A stretch of DNA of 38,120 bases from Bacteroidales bacterium UBA5235. GTDB taxonomy: Bacteria; Bacteroidota; Bacteroidia; Bacteroidales; VadinHA17. Of this stretch, positions 8,785 to 17,309 are shown in pieces. Below the pieces are notes generated by a model, which was given only the letters and a program-made list of their open reading frames with translations, was not told where the DNA came from and made no database searches. The position numbers and the translations under genes are program-made. The stretch is from NCBI GenBank assembly GCA_002409145.1, contig DHUL01000030.1:457-38576 (forward strand), in the 5' to 3' direction. The first letter of the stretch is position 1; each line of letters starts with the position of its first letter.

Positions 8785-9969
8785 ATGAAACGCAGAAATT
8801 TTTTCAGATCCGGCCTTGCTGGAGCCGCAGGAATAACGTTAATGGGCAACCGGGCATTAGCCGGCGCCAGAACGACAGATGAGGGGGAGGTTATTTACAG
8901 GACACTTGGCAAGACCGGCCTCAGGTTGCCAGTCGTCAGCTTTGGCGTGATGAGATCTGACAACAGCTCTCTCGTCAGGGCTGCCTACGAGGGCGGCATG
9001 AAGCTTTTTGACACTGCACATGGATATATGAACGGCAGGAATGAGGAGATGCTCGGCGGCTTCTTCAGCACCCTGCCTCGCGAATCATTTGTAGTTGCCA
9101 CAAAAGTGAAACCGGCTGGAGTTGATTCCCGCACCGGTCTTCCCTCAAAAGATACCACGGCAGGGAGCTTCCTGTCGATGTTTAACCTCAGTCTCAGCAG
9201 GCTGAAGGTCGAATATGTTGATATACTTTACATGCATTCGGCTGACACTGTTGAGATGGTCAGGCATAAGGAAACTGTAAAAACGATGCTGGATCTGAAG
9301 AAGCAGGGCAGGGTCCGTTTCATTGGCGTCTCAACACACAAGAACGAGCCCCTGGTAATAAACACCATGGTTGAGGATGGTATCTGGGATGTTGTGCTTA
9401 CCTCGTATAACTACCGCCAGACTTACCTGGCTGATATGAATAGCGCCATTGAGAGGGCTGCCGCATCAGGTTTGGGTGTGGTAGCAATGAAGACACTGGC
9501 AGGAGGCTGGCTTGACAAGGAAAGAACCAGGCCTGTAAATGTGCAGGCTGCCATCAGGTGGGTCTTATCCAATCCCAACGTGCATACCACTATCCCCGGA
9601 ATAACTGCCTTTGATCAGCTTGAGACAGATCTGAAGATAATGAAGGATATTGTGCTCACAGAAAAGGAGAAGGCTGAACTGACGGCTGAAGCCTCATTCC
9701 CCGGGCTCTACTGCAATGCCTGCAGCAACTGTGTCCCCGGCTGCCCGAACAATCTGCCGATACCTGAATTGATGAGGGCTTATATGTATGCCTACGGTTA
9801 TCACAATGCCGCCATGGCTTCAGAGCTCGTAAGCGAAACCGGGGTCAAGGCCGAACCCTGCGCCGGCTGTGACACATGCAATGCCAGGTGCGTCAGGGGA
9901 TTTGATATCAGGAATAAAATAAGTGACATTTCCAGGCTGGTCAATGTGCCGTATGACCTCCTGGCATAA
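8785..9969 (+). CDS. Tat-exported aldo/keto reductase with ferredoxin-like Fe-S tail
   Basis: A 394-residue oxidoreductase. The N-terminus MKRRNFFRSGLAG is a twin-arginine signal, so export in folded form with cofactor is predicted. The TIM-barrel AKR core carries the usual catalytic tetrad: Asp76, Tyr81, Lys107 and His151. The C-terminal part has two cysteine clusters, Cys310-313-316-320 (CNACSNCVPGC) and Cys359-362-365-369 (CAGCDTCNARC), consistent with one or two [4Fe-4S] clusters. This AKR plus Fe-S arrangement is known in anaerobes; the physiological substrate is unknown. It is followed after 12 bases by a DUF6599 gene, so the two are probably one transcript. No dedicated electron-transfer partner is encoded nearby. 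Confidence 0.9.
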   Translation: MKRRNFFRSGLAGAAGITLMGNRALAGARTTDEGEVIYRTLGKTGLRLPVVSFGVMRSDNSSLVRAAYEGGMKLFDTAHGYMNGRNEEMLGGFFSTLPRESFVVATKVKPAGVDSRTGLPSKDTTAGSFLSMFNLSLSRLKVEYVDILYMHSADTVEMVRHKETVKTMLDLKKQGRVRFIGVSTHKNEPLVINTMVEDGIWDVVLTSYNYRQTYLADMNSAIERAAASGLGVVAMKTLAGGWLDKERTRPVNVQAAIRWVLSNPNVHTTIPGITAFDQLETDLKIMKDIVLTEKEKAELTAEASFPGLYCNACSNCVPGCPNNLPIPELMRAYMYAYGYHNAAMASELVSETGVKAEPCAGCDTCNARCVRGFDIRNKISDISRLVNVPYDLLA

Positions 9970-9981
9970 AGATGTACCGCG

Positions 9982-10824
9982 ATGAAAAGAAGACTCTTCG
10001 TTACAGCGCTGCTGATAACCTCGATGCTGGCCCTGCAGGGACAGGATCTCTTTCCGGAGCTGAAGGGATACAGGATCAGCAATGATTACCCTGTTTACAC
10101 TCCTGACGACCTTTGGAATTATATCAATGGTGCTGCCGACGCCTACCTGCAGTTGGGTTTCATTGATCTGAACATAAGGGAGTATGTGAAGGGCAGAAAC
10201 AGCATCAAGGCAGAGATCTACCGGTTTGGTGATGACTCCAGGGCTTTCGGGATCTATTCCATGGAGCGCTCTCCGGGGTATAATTTCATTAATGCCGGGG
10301 TGCAGGGATACAATGAGGAAGGAGCCGTCCACTTCTACAGGGGCTGTTACTATGTCAAGGTCATGAGTCATTCCAGCTCTTCAAAAGTGAATAGTGCCAT
10401 GATTAACCTGGCAGGTCTCATTTCATCCAATATTGGCGGATCCGGAGAATTTCCCAAGCTTCTCAGGCTCTTTCCTTCCGAAGGGCTTCTGAAAAACCAG
10501 GAGACCTACCTGCTTGAGAATGTCCTGGGCCACGAATTTCTCCGTGGTGCCTTCCGGGTATCCTATGAGGTTAAAGGAGACCGGTTTGACATGTATCTTT
10601 TCAACTGTGAAGATCCGGATGACGCTGCCGCCATGGCAGCCGGTCTTGCAGGAGAAGCATGGTCACCTGATGAAGAGGTTTTCAAGTACGCCTTTGAGGA
10701 CGGATTCAACGGGGTGCTGCATATGGCGAGGCAGGGTGGAAGGCTGGTACTGGTCACTGGCCTGCCATTTGACAAGACACTGCTGGCAGAACGCTACATC
10801 ACGATGATGCTTGGAGGCCGCTGA
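9982..10824 (+). CDS. DUF6599 family exported protein
   Basis: A 280-residue protein with an N-terminal signal peptide (MKRRLFVTALLITSMLALQG), so it is predicted to be exported. The body begins FPELKGYRIS and continues with DDLWNYINGAADAYLQLGF and the segment AEIYRFGDDSRAFGIYSMER, which I recognise as the DUF6599 pattern (family assigned from memory of the signature, not a search). The function of the family is not established. It starts 12 bases after the reductase stop, suggesting translational or operonic linkage, and it ends just before a strong bidirectional terminator. No cysteines or metal-binding motifs point to a redox role of its own. Confidence 0.7.
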   Translation: MKRRLFVTALLITSMLALQGQDLFPELKGYRISNDYPVYTPDDLWNYINGAADAYLQLGFIDLNIREYVKGRNSIKAEIYRFGDDSRAFGIYSMERSPGYNFINAGVQGYNEEGAVHFYRGCYYVKVMSHSSSSKVNSAMINLAGLISSNIGGSGEFPKLLRLFPSEGLLKNQETYLLENVLGHEFLRGAFRVSYEVKGDRFDMYLFNCEDPDDAAAMAAGLAGEAWSPDEEVFKYAFEDGFNGVLHMARQGGRLVLVTGLPFDKTLLAERYITMMLGGR

Positions 10825-10845
10825 TCGGTGCATTTGAAACAGCAT

Positions 10846-10877
10846 AAAAAAGGTGCCTCACCTGAGACACCTTTTTT
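10846..10877. terminator. Bidirectional intrinsic terminator
   Basis: The arms at 10846-10860 and 10863-10877 pair over 15 bases with a single C-A mismatch. The outer part is A6 on the left and T6 on the right, so a U-run follows the hairpin on either strand. It sits between the convergent DUF6599 gene and tonB, and can serve both. Confidence 0.9.
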
Positions 10878-10895
10878 ATTTCAATTCAATTTCAG

Positions 10896-11675
10896 TTACT
10901 TGAGCTGGAAGCTGATAGGTACGCTGTACCATACGTTCACAGGTTTACCGCCCTGTTTGCCGGGTTTCCACAGCGGGAGCATCTTAATGACCCTGATAGC
11001 CTCTTCATCAAGAGACGGGTCAACGCCCCTGACAACAGATACCTGGTCAACGGTGCCCTTGTATGTGACGCAGAAGCGAAGTATCACCTTGCCCTGGATG
11101 TTGTTTTCCTTGGCAATTTCAGGATACTTGATGTTGTCATAGATGAACTTGAAGAGCTCGGTTTCCCCTCCCGGGAATGACGGCATCTCTTCAACCACTA
11201 CAAACACTTCACGCGGGGCTTCTTCCTGAACCTCTTCCTGTACCTGTTCGATAACCTCAAGACCCACTTCCTCATTAACCACGGTCTCTGCCACGTCGTC
11301 AGCGGTCATAAACTGGGATGCATCTTCGGGTTTGATAGTGTCAACAATAACAGGTGCCACATATTTAACCACGGTCTGCTGTTCTGTTGGTGGTGGTGGT
11401 GGTGGTGGTGGAGGGGGAGCAGCGGCTTCCTGGTTGATGTCACTTGCCATTTCAGCAATGACCTCGTTGGCATCTCTCTGCTTGATCTGTGCAATACTCT
11501 TGGCCTTGATATAAGGAATGTAAGCTGCAAAGAAGATCGCAATGAGGCCAATAATTATTGACATAGTCATTGTCCTCGCATATTTTCTGCGGATCTCATA
11601 TGCTCCGTATTCCTTGTTCCTGCCTTCGAATACAATATCATCGAAGCTTGGGTATCGTTTCTTTTCGTTTGCCAT
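10896..11675 (-). CDS. tonB: TonB energy transducer
   Basis: A 259-residue TonB-family protein that passes proton-motive energy from ExbBD to outer-membrane receptors. It has a short cytoplasmic N-terminus (FDDIVFEGRNKEYGAYEIRR, typical of Bacteroidota TonB), one transmembrane helix at about 31-52, a periplasmic linker with ten consecutive prolines, and a C-terminal TonB domain from about residue 170 (FPGGETELFKFIYDNIKYPE, GKVILRFCVTYKGTV, LPLWKPGKQGGKPVNVWYSVPI). It is the last gene of the exbB-exbD-exbD-tonB operon, 14 bases after the second exbD, and ends at the bidirectional terminator. Eight of the ten prolines come from an uninterrupted run of CCA codons. Confidence 0.93.
   Translation of the reverse strand: MANEKKRYPSFDDIVFEGRNKEYGAYEIRRKYARTMTMSIIIGLIAIFFAAYIPYIKAKSIAQIKQRDANEVIAEMASDINQEAAAPPPPPPPPPPTEQQTVVKYVAPVIVDTIKPEDASQFMTADDVAETVVNEEVGLEVIEQVQEEVQEEAPREVFVVVEEMPSFPGGETELFKFIYDNIKYPEIAKENNIQGKVILRFCVTYKGTVDQVSVVRGVDPSLDEEAIRVIKMLPLWKPGKQGGKPVNVWYSVPISFQLK
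11388..11411. repeat. (TGG)8 trinucleotide microsatellite in tonB
   Basis: Eight perfect TGG units read on the plus strand. On the minus strand they are eight in-frame CCA proline codons (codons 89-96 of tonB). Slippage here would change the linker length in steps of one proline without breaking the frame. Confidence 0.9.
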
Positions 11676-11689
11676 AATTGTATCCCTCC

Positions 11690-12349
11690 CTATTGTGCTG
11701 AACCTGCAGGAGTGGCTGCTGACCTGTTGATGGCGTCAACAACCAGTTTCTCCTCGATCCAGTCGATGTCAGTAAATATATATCGGGCAATACCTACGAT
11801 TGACATCTCGTCAATAATATCGACGAAGTTTTTGTACTTGGCTGTCTTGTAGGCTTTGATAAGAACGATAGGCCCTGTATCATCATCCTTTTTCAGCTGG
11901 CTGATTGCAGCTCTCATGGAGTCCTGTTTGATATCGATCTTACCTGCGATAACATCTTTTTCAAACTGGTCTATCTTACGGAACAGTGCCCTGTTACGGT
12001 CAAGGAGGACCTGGCGGATTCCTGTTGAGCTGAAATCTGTTTCCTGGAGTACGGTCACTTCAGGGTCAGCTTTGCCTGGGTACCAGTAGACTTTGTCTTC
12101 CGGGCCAAGGATGATATTGAGAGTACGGCTGTCAGCAATCTTCGGAGGTTCCACTTTTTCATCCTTCTTGATTTTTTCAGGAAGGACTATTTCCATAACC
12201 TTGGGTTTGCTGAAAGCTGCTGTGAGCATGAAGAACGTGATAAGCAGACTCATGAGGTCCACCATCGGCGTCATATCAACGCGGGCGTCACCTTTTTTTG
12301 GTTTCTTTTTCCCGCCTTTGCTTTGTTCCTGGACTTGTACGTCTGCCAT
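11690..12349 (-). CDS. exbD: ExbD-family proton channel subunit (second copy)
   Basis: A 219-residue inner-membrane protein of the ExbD/TolR family. A basic N-terminus rich in Lys is followed by RVDMTPMVDLMSLLITFFMLTAAF, cut here into its two features: the single transmembrane helix and its conserved aspartate in MVDL, the residue that carries proton flow in ExbD. The periplasmic part is long (about 170 residues) compared with the short E. coli ExbD, and is rich in charged residues. It starts just after the first exbD copy ends, with one base between them, so translation is probably coupled. The two copies differ widely outside the helix, which suggests a heteromeric complex rather than a recent duplication. 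This copy has more Lys at the N-terminus. Confidence 0.92.
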   Translation of the reverse strand: MADVQVQEQSKGGKKKPKKGDARVDMTPMVDLMSLLITFFMLTAAFSKPKVMEIVLPEKIKKDEKVEPPKIADSRTLNIILGPEDKVYWYPGKADPEVTVLQETDFSSTGIRQVLLDRNRALFRKIDQFEKDVIAGKIDIKQDSMRAAISQLKKDDDTGPIVLIKAYKTAKYKNFVDIIDEMSIVGIARYIFTDIDWIEEKLVVDAINRSAATPAGSAQ

Positions 12350-12350
12350 T

Positions 12351-12989
12351 TTATTCTCCTATTTGTTCTTCAGTTATTTCCGCAGACCTGAGATTCGTGA
12401 TCAGGTTAAACCTGTTAACGTTTTTGTCCTGCAGAATGTCGAGCACTTCCCTTACTACCGGGAAATCAACGTCTGCGTCACCCTTGATCATCGCATCAAC
12501 AGCAGGGTTTACCTGACGGGCGAAGAGGATCCACAGTGCAAGCTGATTGTCGGCGGAATCGATTGGAACACCTTTTTCAAGGGCGATTTTCTCATCTGAA
12601 TCCTTGGCAGCAAGGTATTTCTTCATATCCTGTATCGGAACGCCCACTGCAGTGCCGGTCTTCTCAAAGAGTCGAAGTTCATCCTCGGTGAATTCAATGT
12701 TGTAACGCTTGCCCATTTCGGCAAGTATCTTGGGCCGGAATTTCAGAATTGTATCCGGGCCATTGTCAACATTAAAAAACACACGGTTGTCCTTCGCGAT
12801 GAGTACCGTCATAACGTTGGCATCCATCATAGGCTTCTCCGATACGGAAAATGGTGTATCAACAGGAGCCGATTCCTGTGGCCTGAACGTTGCTGTCAGA
12901 ATGAAGAAAGTGAGCAGCAGCGTGAACAGGTCCACCATCGGCGTCATGTCGATTCGTGGCGTTTTGGCTCCTAATTTAATCTTTGGCAT
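12351..12989 (-). CDS. exbD: ExbD-family proton channel subunit (first copy)
   Basis: A 212-residue ExbD/TolR-family protein with the same plan as its neighbour: RIDMTPMVDLFTLLLTFFI contains the transmembrane helix and the proton-carrying aspartate, and a long periplasmic domain follows (about 180 residues). The region DVDFPVVREVLDILQDKNVNR near the end corresponds to the C-terminal fold that binds peptidoglycan or TonB partners in the family. It lies between exbB (46 bases upstream) and the second exbD (1 base downstream). Paired exbD genes are common in Bacteroidota TonB operons. It is assigned as ExbD, not TolR, because tonB follows directly in the operon and no other Tol-Pal gene is present. 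Confidence 0.92.
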   Translation of the reverse strand: MPKIKLGAKTPRIDMTPMVDLFTLLLTFFILTATFRPQESAPVDTPFSVSEKPMMDANVMTVLIAKDNRVFFNVDNGPDTILKFRPKILAEMGKRYNIEFTEDELRLFEKTGTAVGVPIQDMKKYLAAKDSDEKIALEKGVPIDSADNQLALWILFARQVNPAVDAMIKGDADVDFPVVREVLDILQDKNVNRFNLITNLRSAEITEEQIGE

Positions 12990-13035
12990 CTTTTTAATTC
13001 CTTTCTTTTTTTGACCAAAAGAATAAATTCGGCGG

Positions 13036-13851
13036 CTATTTTCTGATAGAGGCGGCGAATGTCTGGGTCAGACTGAAGCCAGCCTCATCAATTTTAAACA
13101 CATAGCTGTCTATCATTGATGAGAACCAGTTGAAGAAGATGATAGCCAGGGTTGAACCTGTGATACCGAAAGCTGTGTTGACAAGAGCTTCGGAGATACC
13201 GGTTGAGAGGGCGAGGGCATCAGGAGCACCTGACTGGGCCAGGGCGGCGAATGCACGGATCATCCCGATAACCGTTCCGATAAGACCGATAAGCACTGAG
13301 ATAGAGGCAATGGTCGAAAGGATCACCATGTTCCTTGAGAGAACAGGGAGCTCGAGAGCTGTAGCCTCTTCAACAGCCTGTTTCATTGAGGTGATCTTCT
13401 GGTCTTTTTCCAGCTCCTTGTCATTTTCCAGGGCACGGTATCGTGTCAGACCTGCTTTCATAACATTGGCAAGTGAACCTTTCTGCTTGTCACATGCGAC
13501 GATAGCATCCTCGATCCTGTCTTCTGCAAGCATTCCCTGAAGGTTGGAGACAAACACATTGATTCTTGCTTTTCCTTTTACCCTTGTGAGAGTAATAAGC
13601 CTTTCAAAGAAATAAATGATAAGCACAATCACAATCGTGATAAGAATGGGGACAATAACACCGCCCTTGTACATCAGACCAATCAGGTTTCCCTGCAGCG
13701 GATGCCCCTTGGGGTTGCCACCTTCAAAGTTAACCGGGTTACCAAGAATCTTGGTAAAGATAAGGTAGGCTGCAATAAATGAAATAATAATTGCTAGAGG
13801 TGCAAAGATCGACTGCCATACACCGCTTGACGACTTGGTTTTTTTACTCAT
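13036..13851 (-). CDS. exbB: ExbB/MotA/TolQ-family proton channel protein
   Basis: A 271-residue inner-membrane protein. It has a first helix (IFAPLAIIISFIAAYLIFTKI), a second around KGGVIVPILITIVIVLIIYFFE, and a TolQ/ExbB core near the C-terminus (MVILSTIASISVLIGLIGTVIGMIRAF is split over two helices with ALVNTAFGITGSTLAIIFFNWF). The periplasmic segment holds a Gly/Asn-rich stretch. An upstream ATG at 13890 lies inside the predicted promoter, so the ATG at 13851 (MSKKTK) is chosen. It is the first gene of the operon exbB-exbD-exbD-tonB. It forms the pentameric stator for the ExbD subunits. Confidence 0.92.
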   Translation of the reverse strand: MSKKTKSSSGVWQSIFAPLAIIISFIAAYLIFTKILGNPVNFEGGNPKGHPLQGNLIGLMYKGGVIVPILITIVIVLIIYFFERLITLTRVKGKARINVFVSNLQGMLAEDRIEDAIVACDKQKGSLANVMKAGLTRYRALENDKELEKDQKITSMKQAVEEATALELPVLSRNMVILSTIASISVLIGLIGTVIGMIRAFAALAQSGAPDALALSTGISEALVNTAFGITGSTLAIIFFNWFSSMIDSYVFKIDEAGFSLTQTFAASIRK

Positions 13852-13887
13852 TGTAGTATTCTTTAGTTGGTTTAAGTAAACAGGTGT

Positions 13888-13918
13888 CAAAAATAATTAT
13901 TATCAATTTGTTTTACAA
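13888..13918 (-). promoter_or_regulatory. Bacteroidota-type promoter of the exbB operon
   Basis: On the minus strand TTG (13916-13918) is followed after 20 bases by TATTTTTG (13888-13895), a full match to TAnnTTTG. The predicted start near 13881 leaves a leader of about 30 bases before the ATG at 13851. It separates this operon from the upstream TPR gene. Confidence 0.65.
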
Positions 13919-13966
13919 TAGCCAAAATCAATTAGATCAATTTTTTAACTCATTTGCCGGGATGCA

Positions 13967-16159
13967 TCATTTGTCAAGAGTGGCATTGTAAGTCCTTCTC
14001 TTTGAAACAGGTATCTCGATAGTCTTGTATCCTTTGGCGCTAATGACAAGTGTCTCTGATGCCTCCGGCATTACGAACTTATATTCACCTCTGGCATTTG
14101 CCCAGGCTTCGGCAGCTGTGTCCTTTACCCTTACTGAAGCACCCGGGATCGGATCACCATTTGAATCGGATATCACGCCAGTGATTTCGTTGGGATGTGC
14201 TTTCGGGAGAGCGCTCTTCTGGAGCTGGGTAATGTACTGAATTGATGATTTTGCGGCATCGTTGCCGGGGTCAATTGCAAGGATCTTGTTGTTTTCCTCG
14301 ATTGCCTTCGGATAGTCACCCATGGTCATATACATGGTACTTAGTGAGCTGTGTGCCCTGATGACATAATCAGGCGAGAGGTTCATCATCCTGTTGTAGT
14401 AGGACTTTGCTTCTTCATACCTCTTGTTCTGCAATGCTTCGTAACCAAGGTAACGCAGAGCATCATAAATCTCCTTCACATTCTTTACCGAGTCAGCGGC
14501 TGCTTTCTGGAGAAGAGTCTGGAATCTTGGCTTTGCAAGGCCAAGTTCGGAATCGGGGTCCTTGGCAGAGGCTATGTTGGCCAGCCAGAGATATCCCTGC
14601 AGGTTGTCAGGGTATTTTGCAACCATCTTGTTAAAGGCCTGATCAGCCTTGTCAAAGGCTTTATCCTGGTAATAAGCCCTGCCTACCTGCAGAAAGTCAT
14701 TTTCACTGTCTCTTCCCTTCTCAAGGAGATGAGACCAGGTTGAGGCTGCATCGGCATACATATGGGCACCGTACTGGATGGTTCCCTTTTCGTAGACAAG
14801 GTTCAGGTCTTCCTCTTCATTGAAACTGATTGCCTTATCATATGCTTCGAATGCTTTTGCATAATCGGTTTGAGCCGTTTTGACCTGGGCGCGGCCTGCT
14901 TCAACCTTTGCCTGCAGTGCATCAATTGATGCCTTAGCCTGCTCTTTTGCAGGGCTCTTCAGTGTAGCATACCTTGCCTGCAACTTGCTCAATTCGTCGG
15001 CATCGTTGTCTACATCAATCACAAGTTTTGAATAGTTCTGGTTCTTTCTGGCAAGTATCCTGGCATAGTAGATATAGTCCTTCTTGATGATACGGTCAGC
15101 TTCAAGATTGGCAAAGAGCTTGTCCATATACTGCTTTGCCAGATCGTAATTGCCCTCTTCATATGCTGAGTAACCTGCAATACGGTTCATGTAGGTCCTT
15201 GACTGGTCTACAGAGAAGATCTCCTCAACATTTTTAATGACCTCGTCATATTCCTTTGCGTAGAAAAGCGCGTTGACATACCTGATCTTGGCGGGGATGT
15301 TTCCCTGGGTCAGTTCAAGGTACTTTTCAAAATACTTCTTGGAGTCATTGAACCTTCCGGCCATGGAATAAAGCTGTCCCAGTTCCCTGTATGCGGGAGC
15401 ATAGTTCTGGTCCAGAGCTATGGCCTGTTCATAGTACGGAATGGCTGCCGTGAGGTTGCGCCCCTTAACATAGATACTTCCGATTTTCATGTTTGCGGCA
15501 GGGGAAGTCAGGTCCCAGTCCTGTGCAAGGTTATAGTTCTTGATAGCCTTTGAGCCGTCATTTACCAGGTCATAGATGTCACCTGCAATAATATAGACCT
15601 CGCTGTTCCGGGGATCTATAGAGAGAGCCTCCCTGATGAAGGGAAGTGCCTTGCTGGTGTCAACCTGTTCAAACCGGATGTATGATTCGGCAATCTTGGC
15701 AAGTGCATAAGCGTATTCTTTCGGATTCTTGATCTTGGTAACCTTCTTGTAGGGTGGAAGCAGTGCCCTGGCCTTAAGCCTCAGCTCCTCAGCCCTGGCG
15801 TTCTCGCCGTTGTACAGGGCAACCTTTGCCAGTCCAATATGGTTCAGAGGATCAACAGCGTTGGCTGCAACCCCCTGGTTGAAGATGTCGGCAGCTTCCT
15901 TCATCGCAATATTGAGCGAGTTGGAGATGGTGTCAGCAAAATAGTTCAGCAGGGCGTTTTCACCGTAATGGAAGAAGAAATTGCTGTTTGTAGGCTCATT
16001 ATTAATAAGTTGCTGGAACAGAACCTCCGCCTTATCATACTGTTCGTTCTTGGTGAAAGTCCTTGCCTCATCGAGGGTCTGAGCCTTGAGCCCCGTGCCA
16101 AAGACCATGCAAAATACCGCTGCGGGCAGCAACGCGAGTTTAAAGCTTCTCATAATCAT
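13967..16159 (-). CDS. Exported TPR protein with C-terminal carboxypeptidase-regulatory-like domain
   Basis: About 730 residues. The frame opens with a TTG at 16168; the ATG at 16159 (or 16153) is preferred and gives a clear signal peptide (RSFKLALLPAAVFCMVFG ... KAQ), so the protein is exported. Most of it is tetratricopeptide repeats (for example AAYYEQAIALDQNYAPAY-like segments near 240-260 and YEEAKSYYNRMMNLSPDY near 605). The last 80 residues form a carboxypeptidase-regulatory-like beta domain (ITGVISDSNGDPIPGASVRV). It follows the PstS-like gene closely and precedes the exbB operon. TPR proteins at this position are usual in Bacteroidota TonB loci; it may link envelope partners, but its partner is not shown here. 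A helical coiled segment lies near residues 395-440. Confidence 0.87.
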   Translation of the reverse strand: MIMRSFKLALLPAAVFCMVFGTGLKAQTLDEARTFTKNEQYDKAEVLFQQLINNEPTNSNFFFHYGENALLNYFADTISNSLNIAMKEAADIFNQGVAANAVDPLNHIGLAKVALYNGENARAEELRLKARALLPPYKKVTKIKNPKEYAYALAKIAESYIRFEQVDTSKALPFIREALSIDPRNSEVYIIAGDIYDLVNDGSKAIKNYNLAQDWDLTSPAANMKIGSIYVKGRNLTAAIPYYEQAIALDQNYAPAYRELGQLYSMAGRFNDSKKYFEKYLELTQGNIPAKIRYVNALFYAKEYDEVIKNVEEIFSVDQSRTYMNRIAGYSAYEEGNYDLAKQYMDKLFANLEADRIIKKDYIYYARILARKNQNYSKLVIDVDNDADELSKLQARYATLKSPAKEQAKASIDALQAKVEAGRAQVKTAQTDYAKAFEAYDKAISFNEEEDLNLVYEKGTIQYGAHMYADAASTWSHLLEKGRDSENDFLQVGRAYYQDKAFDKADQAFNKMVAKYPDNLQGYLWLANIASAKDPDSELGLAKPRFQTLLQKAAADSVKNVKEIYDALRYLGYEALQNKRYEEAKSYYNRMMNLSPDYVIRAHSSLSTMYMTMGDYPKAIEENNKILAIDPGNDAAKSSIQYITQLQKSALPKAHPNEITGVISDSNGDPIPGASVRVKDTAAEAWANARGEYKFVMPEASETLVISAKGYKTIEIPVSKRRTYNATLDK

Positions 16160-16174
16160 CGTTATCAAGTTTAG

Positions 16175-17137
16175 TTACTCATTTTTGACCTGTATAATTC
16201 TAATCGGCATCGTTGCAGGTACAAGACCTGATTTAAGTATTATCCTTTGACCTTTTTCTCCAGCAACAAAAGATACAAATCCCGAGCCAAGTCCTGTATA
16301 TGACTCCCTGGTATGCATATTTACCTCACGCACAAAAGGATACGTTTTTTCATATATATGACCCTGTAAAGGCAGGTAGAATGATGTTTTATCCAGGTAG
16401 GGCTGTGATATGGCTGCCACCTTAATCTTGTCAAGCAATCCGAAGCTCTGTGGGTCATCCTCATCGCTGATCCAGTTTACACTGACAATGCCGAGTGCTC
16501 CGGGTGTCCTGGAAACATAATCAATTACCTCCGGATGTGATTTTACAGCAAAGAAGTTTGGAAGCAATTCTTCCGGAAGGCTGAATTTTTCCCTGAAATA
16601 TCTTATGTTGCCTGATCTGACATTGTCAAACACTATGTTTATCTGCCCGAGTTTTGATGATGGACTGATTTGTTTCCAGTCAGTGATGGCGCCGGTGAAG
16701 ATATCTTTTACGTTCTCGTAGGTGAGCAGTGAATCCGGGTTGCCGGGATGGAGGACAAGAGCCAGGGCGTCATATGCCACCATGGTGGTACGGACCACTG
16801 TCTGCATGTCAAGCAGCAGTTTCCTTTGTTCTTCAGTTGGTGCCCAGGATGACACTATCACCTTTACCGAATCATTAAGGAAAAATGCTACCAGTTCATT
16901 CTCCGGCATATAGAGCGGTGTGATATGGGCATAGGTGTAAAGGGCCGTGAAAGTATCCAGTTCAGCCTCTATGATGGGCTTGAAGGAATCATCAGCTGCA
17001 ATCCTGATGTCACCTGATGTGGGAGTCTCCCTGAGAGCTGCAGTCCCTTTATTCTTGCAGCCCGGCAATAAGATCAGCAATGCCAGGAAGATCACTCCGG
17101 CAGCAGCTGCCGTGAGGGATTTTGTGTTGTTCATCAT
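16175..17137 (-). CDS. PstS-like phosphate-binding-fold lipoprotein
   Basis: A 320-residue predicted lipoprotein. The frame extends to a GTG at 17167, but the ATG at 17137 gives a compact signal peptide ending LLPGC, with Cys27 as the lipid site. The body matches the PstS-like periplasmic binding fold: SGDIRIAADDSFKPIIEAEL, then LLTYENVKDIFTGAITDWKQI (the family's DIFTGKITNWK-type segment), VFDNVRSGNIRYF and TPGALGIVSVNW. No pstC, pstA, pstB or phoU gene lies nearby. It is the first gene of a pair with the TPR protein, upstream of the exbB operon. It may be a solute-binding or regulatory accessory of the TonB complex rather than part of an ABC transporter. The ligand is unknown. Confidence 0.82.
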   Translation of the reverse strand: MMNNTKSLTAAAAGVIFLALLILLPGCKNKGTAALRETPTSGDIRIAADDSFKPIIEAELDTFTALYTYAHITPLYMPENELVAFFLNDSVKVIVSSWAPTEEQRKLLLDMQTVVRTTMVAYDALALVLHPGNPDSLLTYENVKDIFTGAITDWKQISPSSKLGQINIVFDNVRSGNIRYFREKFSLPEELLPNFFAVKSHPEVIDYVSRTPGALGIVSVNWISDEDDPQSFGLLDKIKVAAISQPYLDKTSFYLPLQGHIYEKTYPFVREVNMHTRESYTGLGSGFVSFVAGEKGQRIILKSGLVPATMPIRIIQVKNE

Positions 17138-17309
17138 ACCTTTGCTTATCAACTTGCTATGAGCCACAATATTAATAAAAATATGATTACAAATCGGGAC
17201 CTGTGATGTTAAAAAAAATCACGATTATCCCAATTATTGTTTTCAAAGTCTGTGCCACCAATAAAATATGACCGGTTTGTATTGCTCTTACCCTCTCTCT
17301 TTCTTTAAA

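Noticed and set aside
11388..11411. Phase-variable on/off switch in tonB
   Set aside because: The repeat unit is three bases, so slippage changes length but not frame; only linker-length variation is possible.
16175..17137. Phosphate ABC transporter component PstS proper
   Set aside because: No pstC, pstA, pstB or phoU lies nearby, and its neighbours are TonB-system genes, so a classical Pst role is not supported here.
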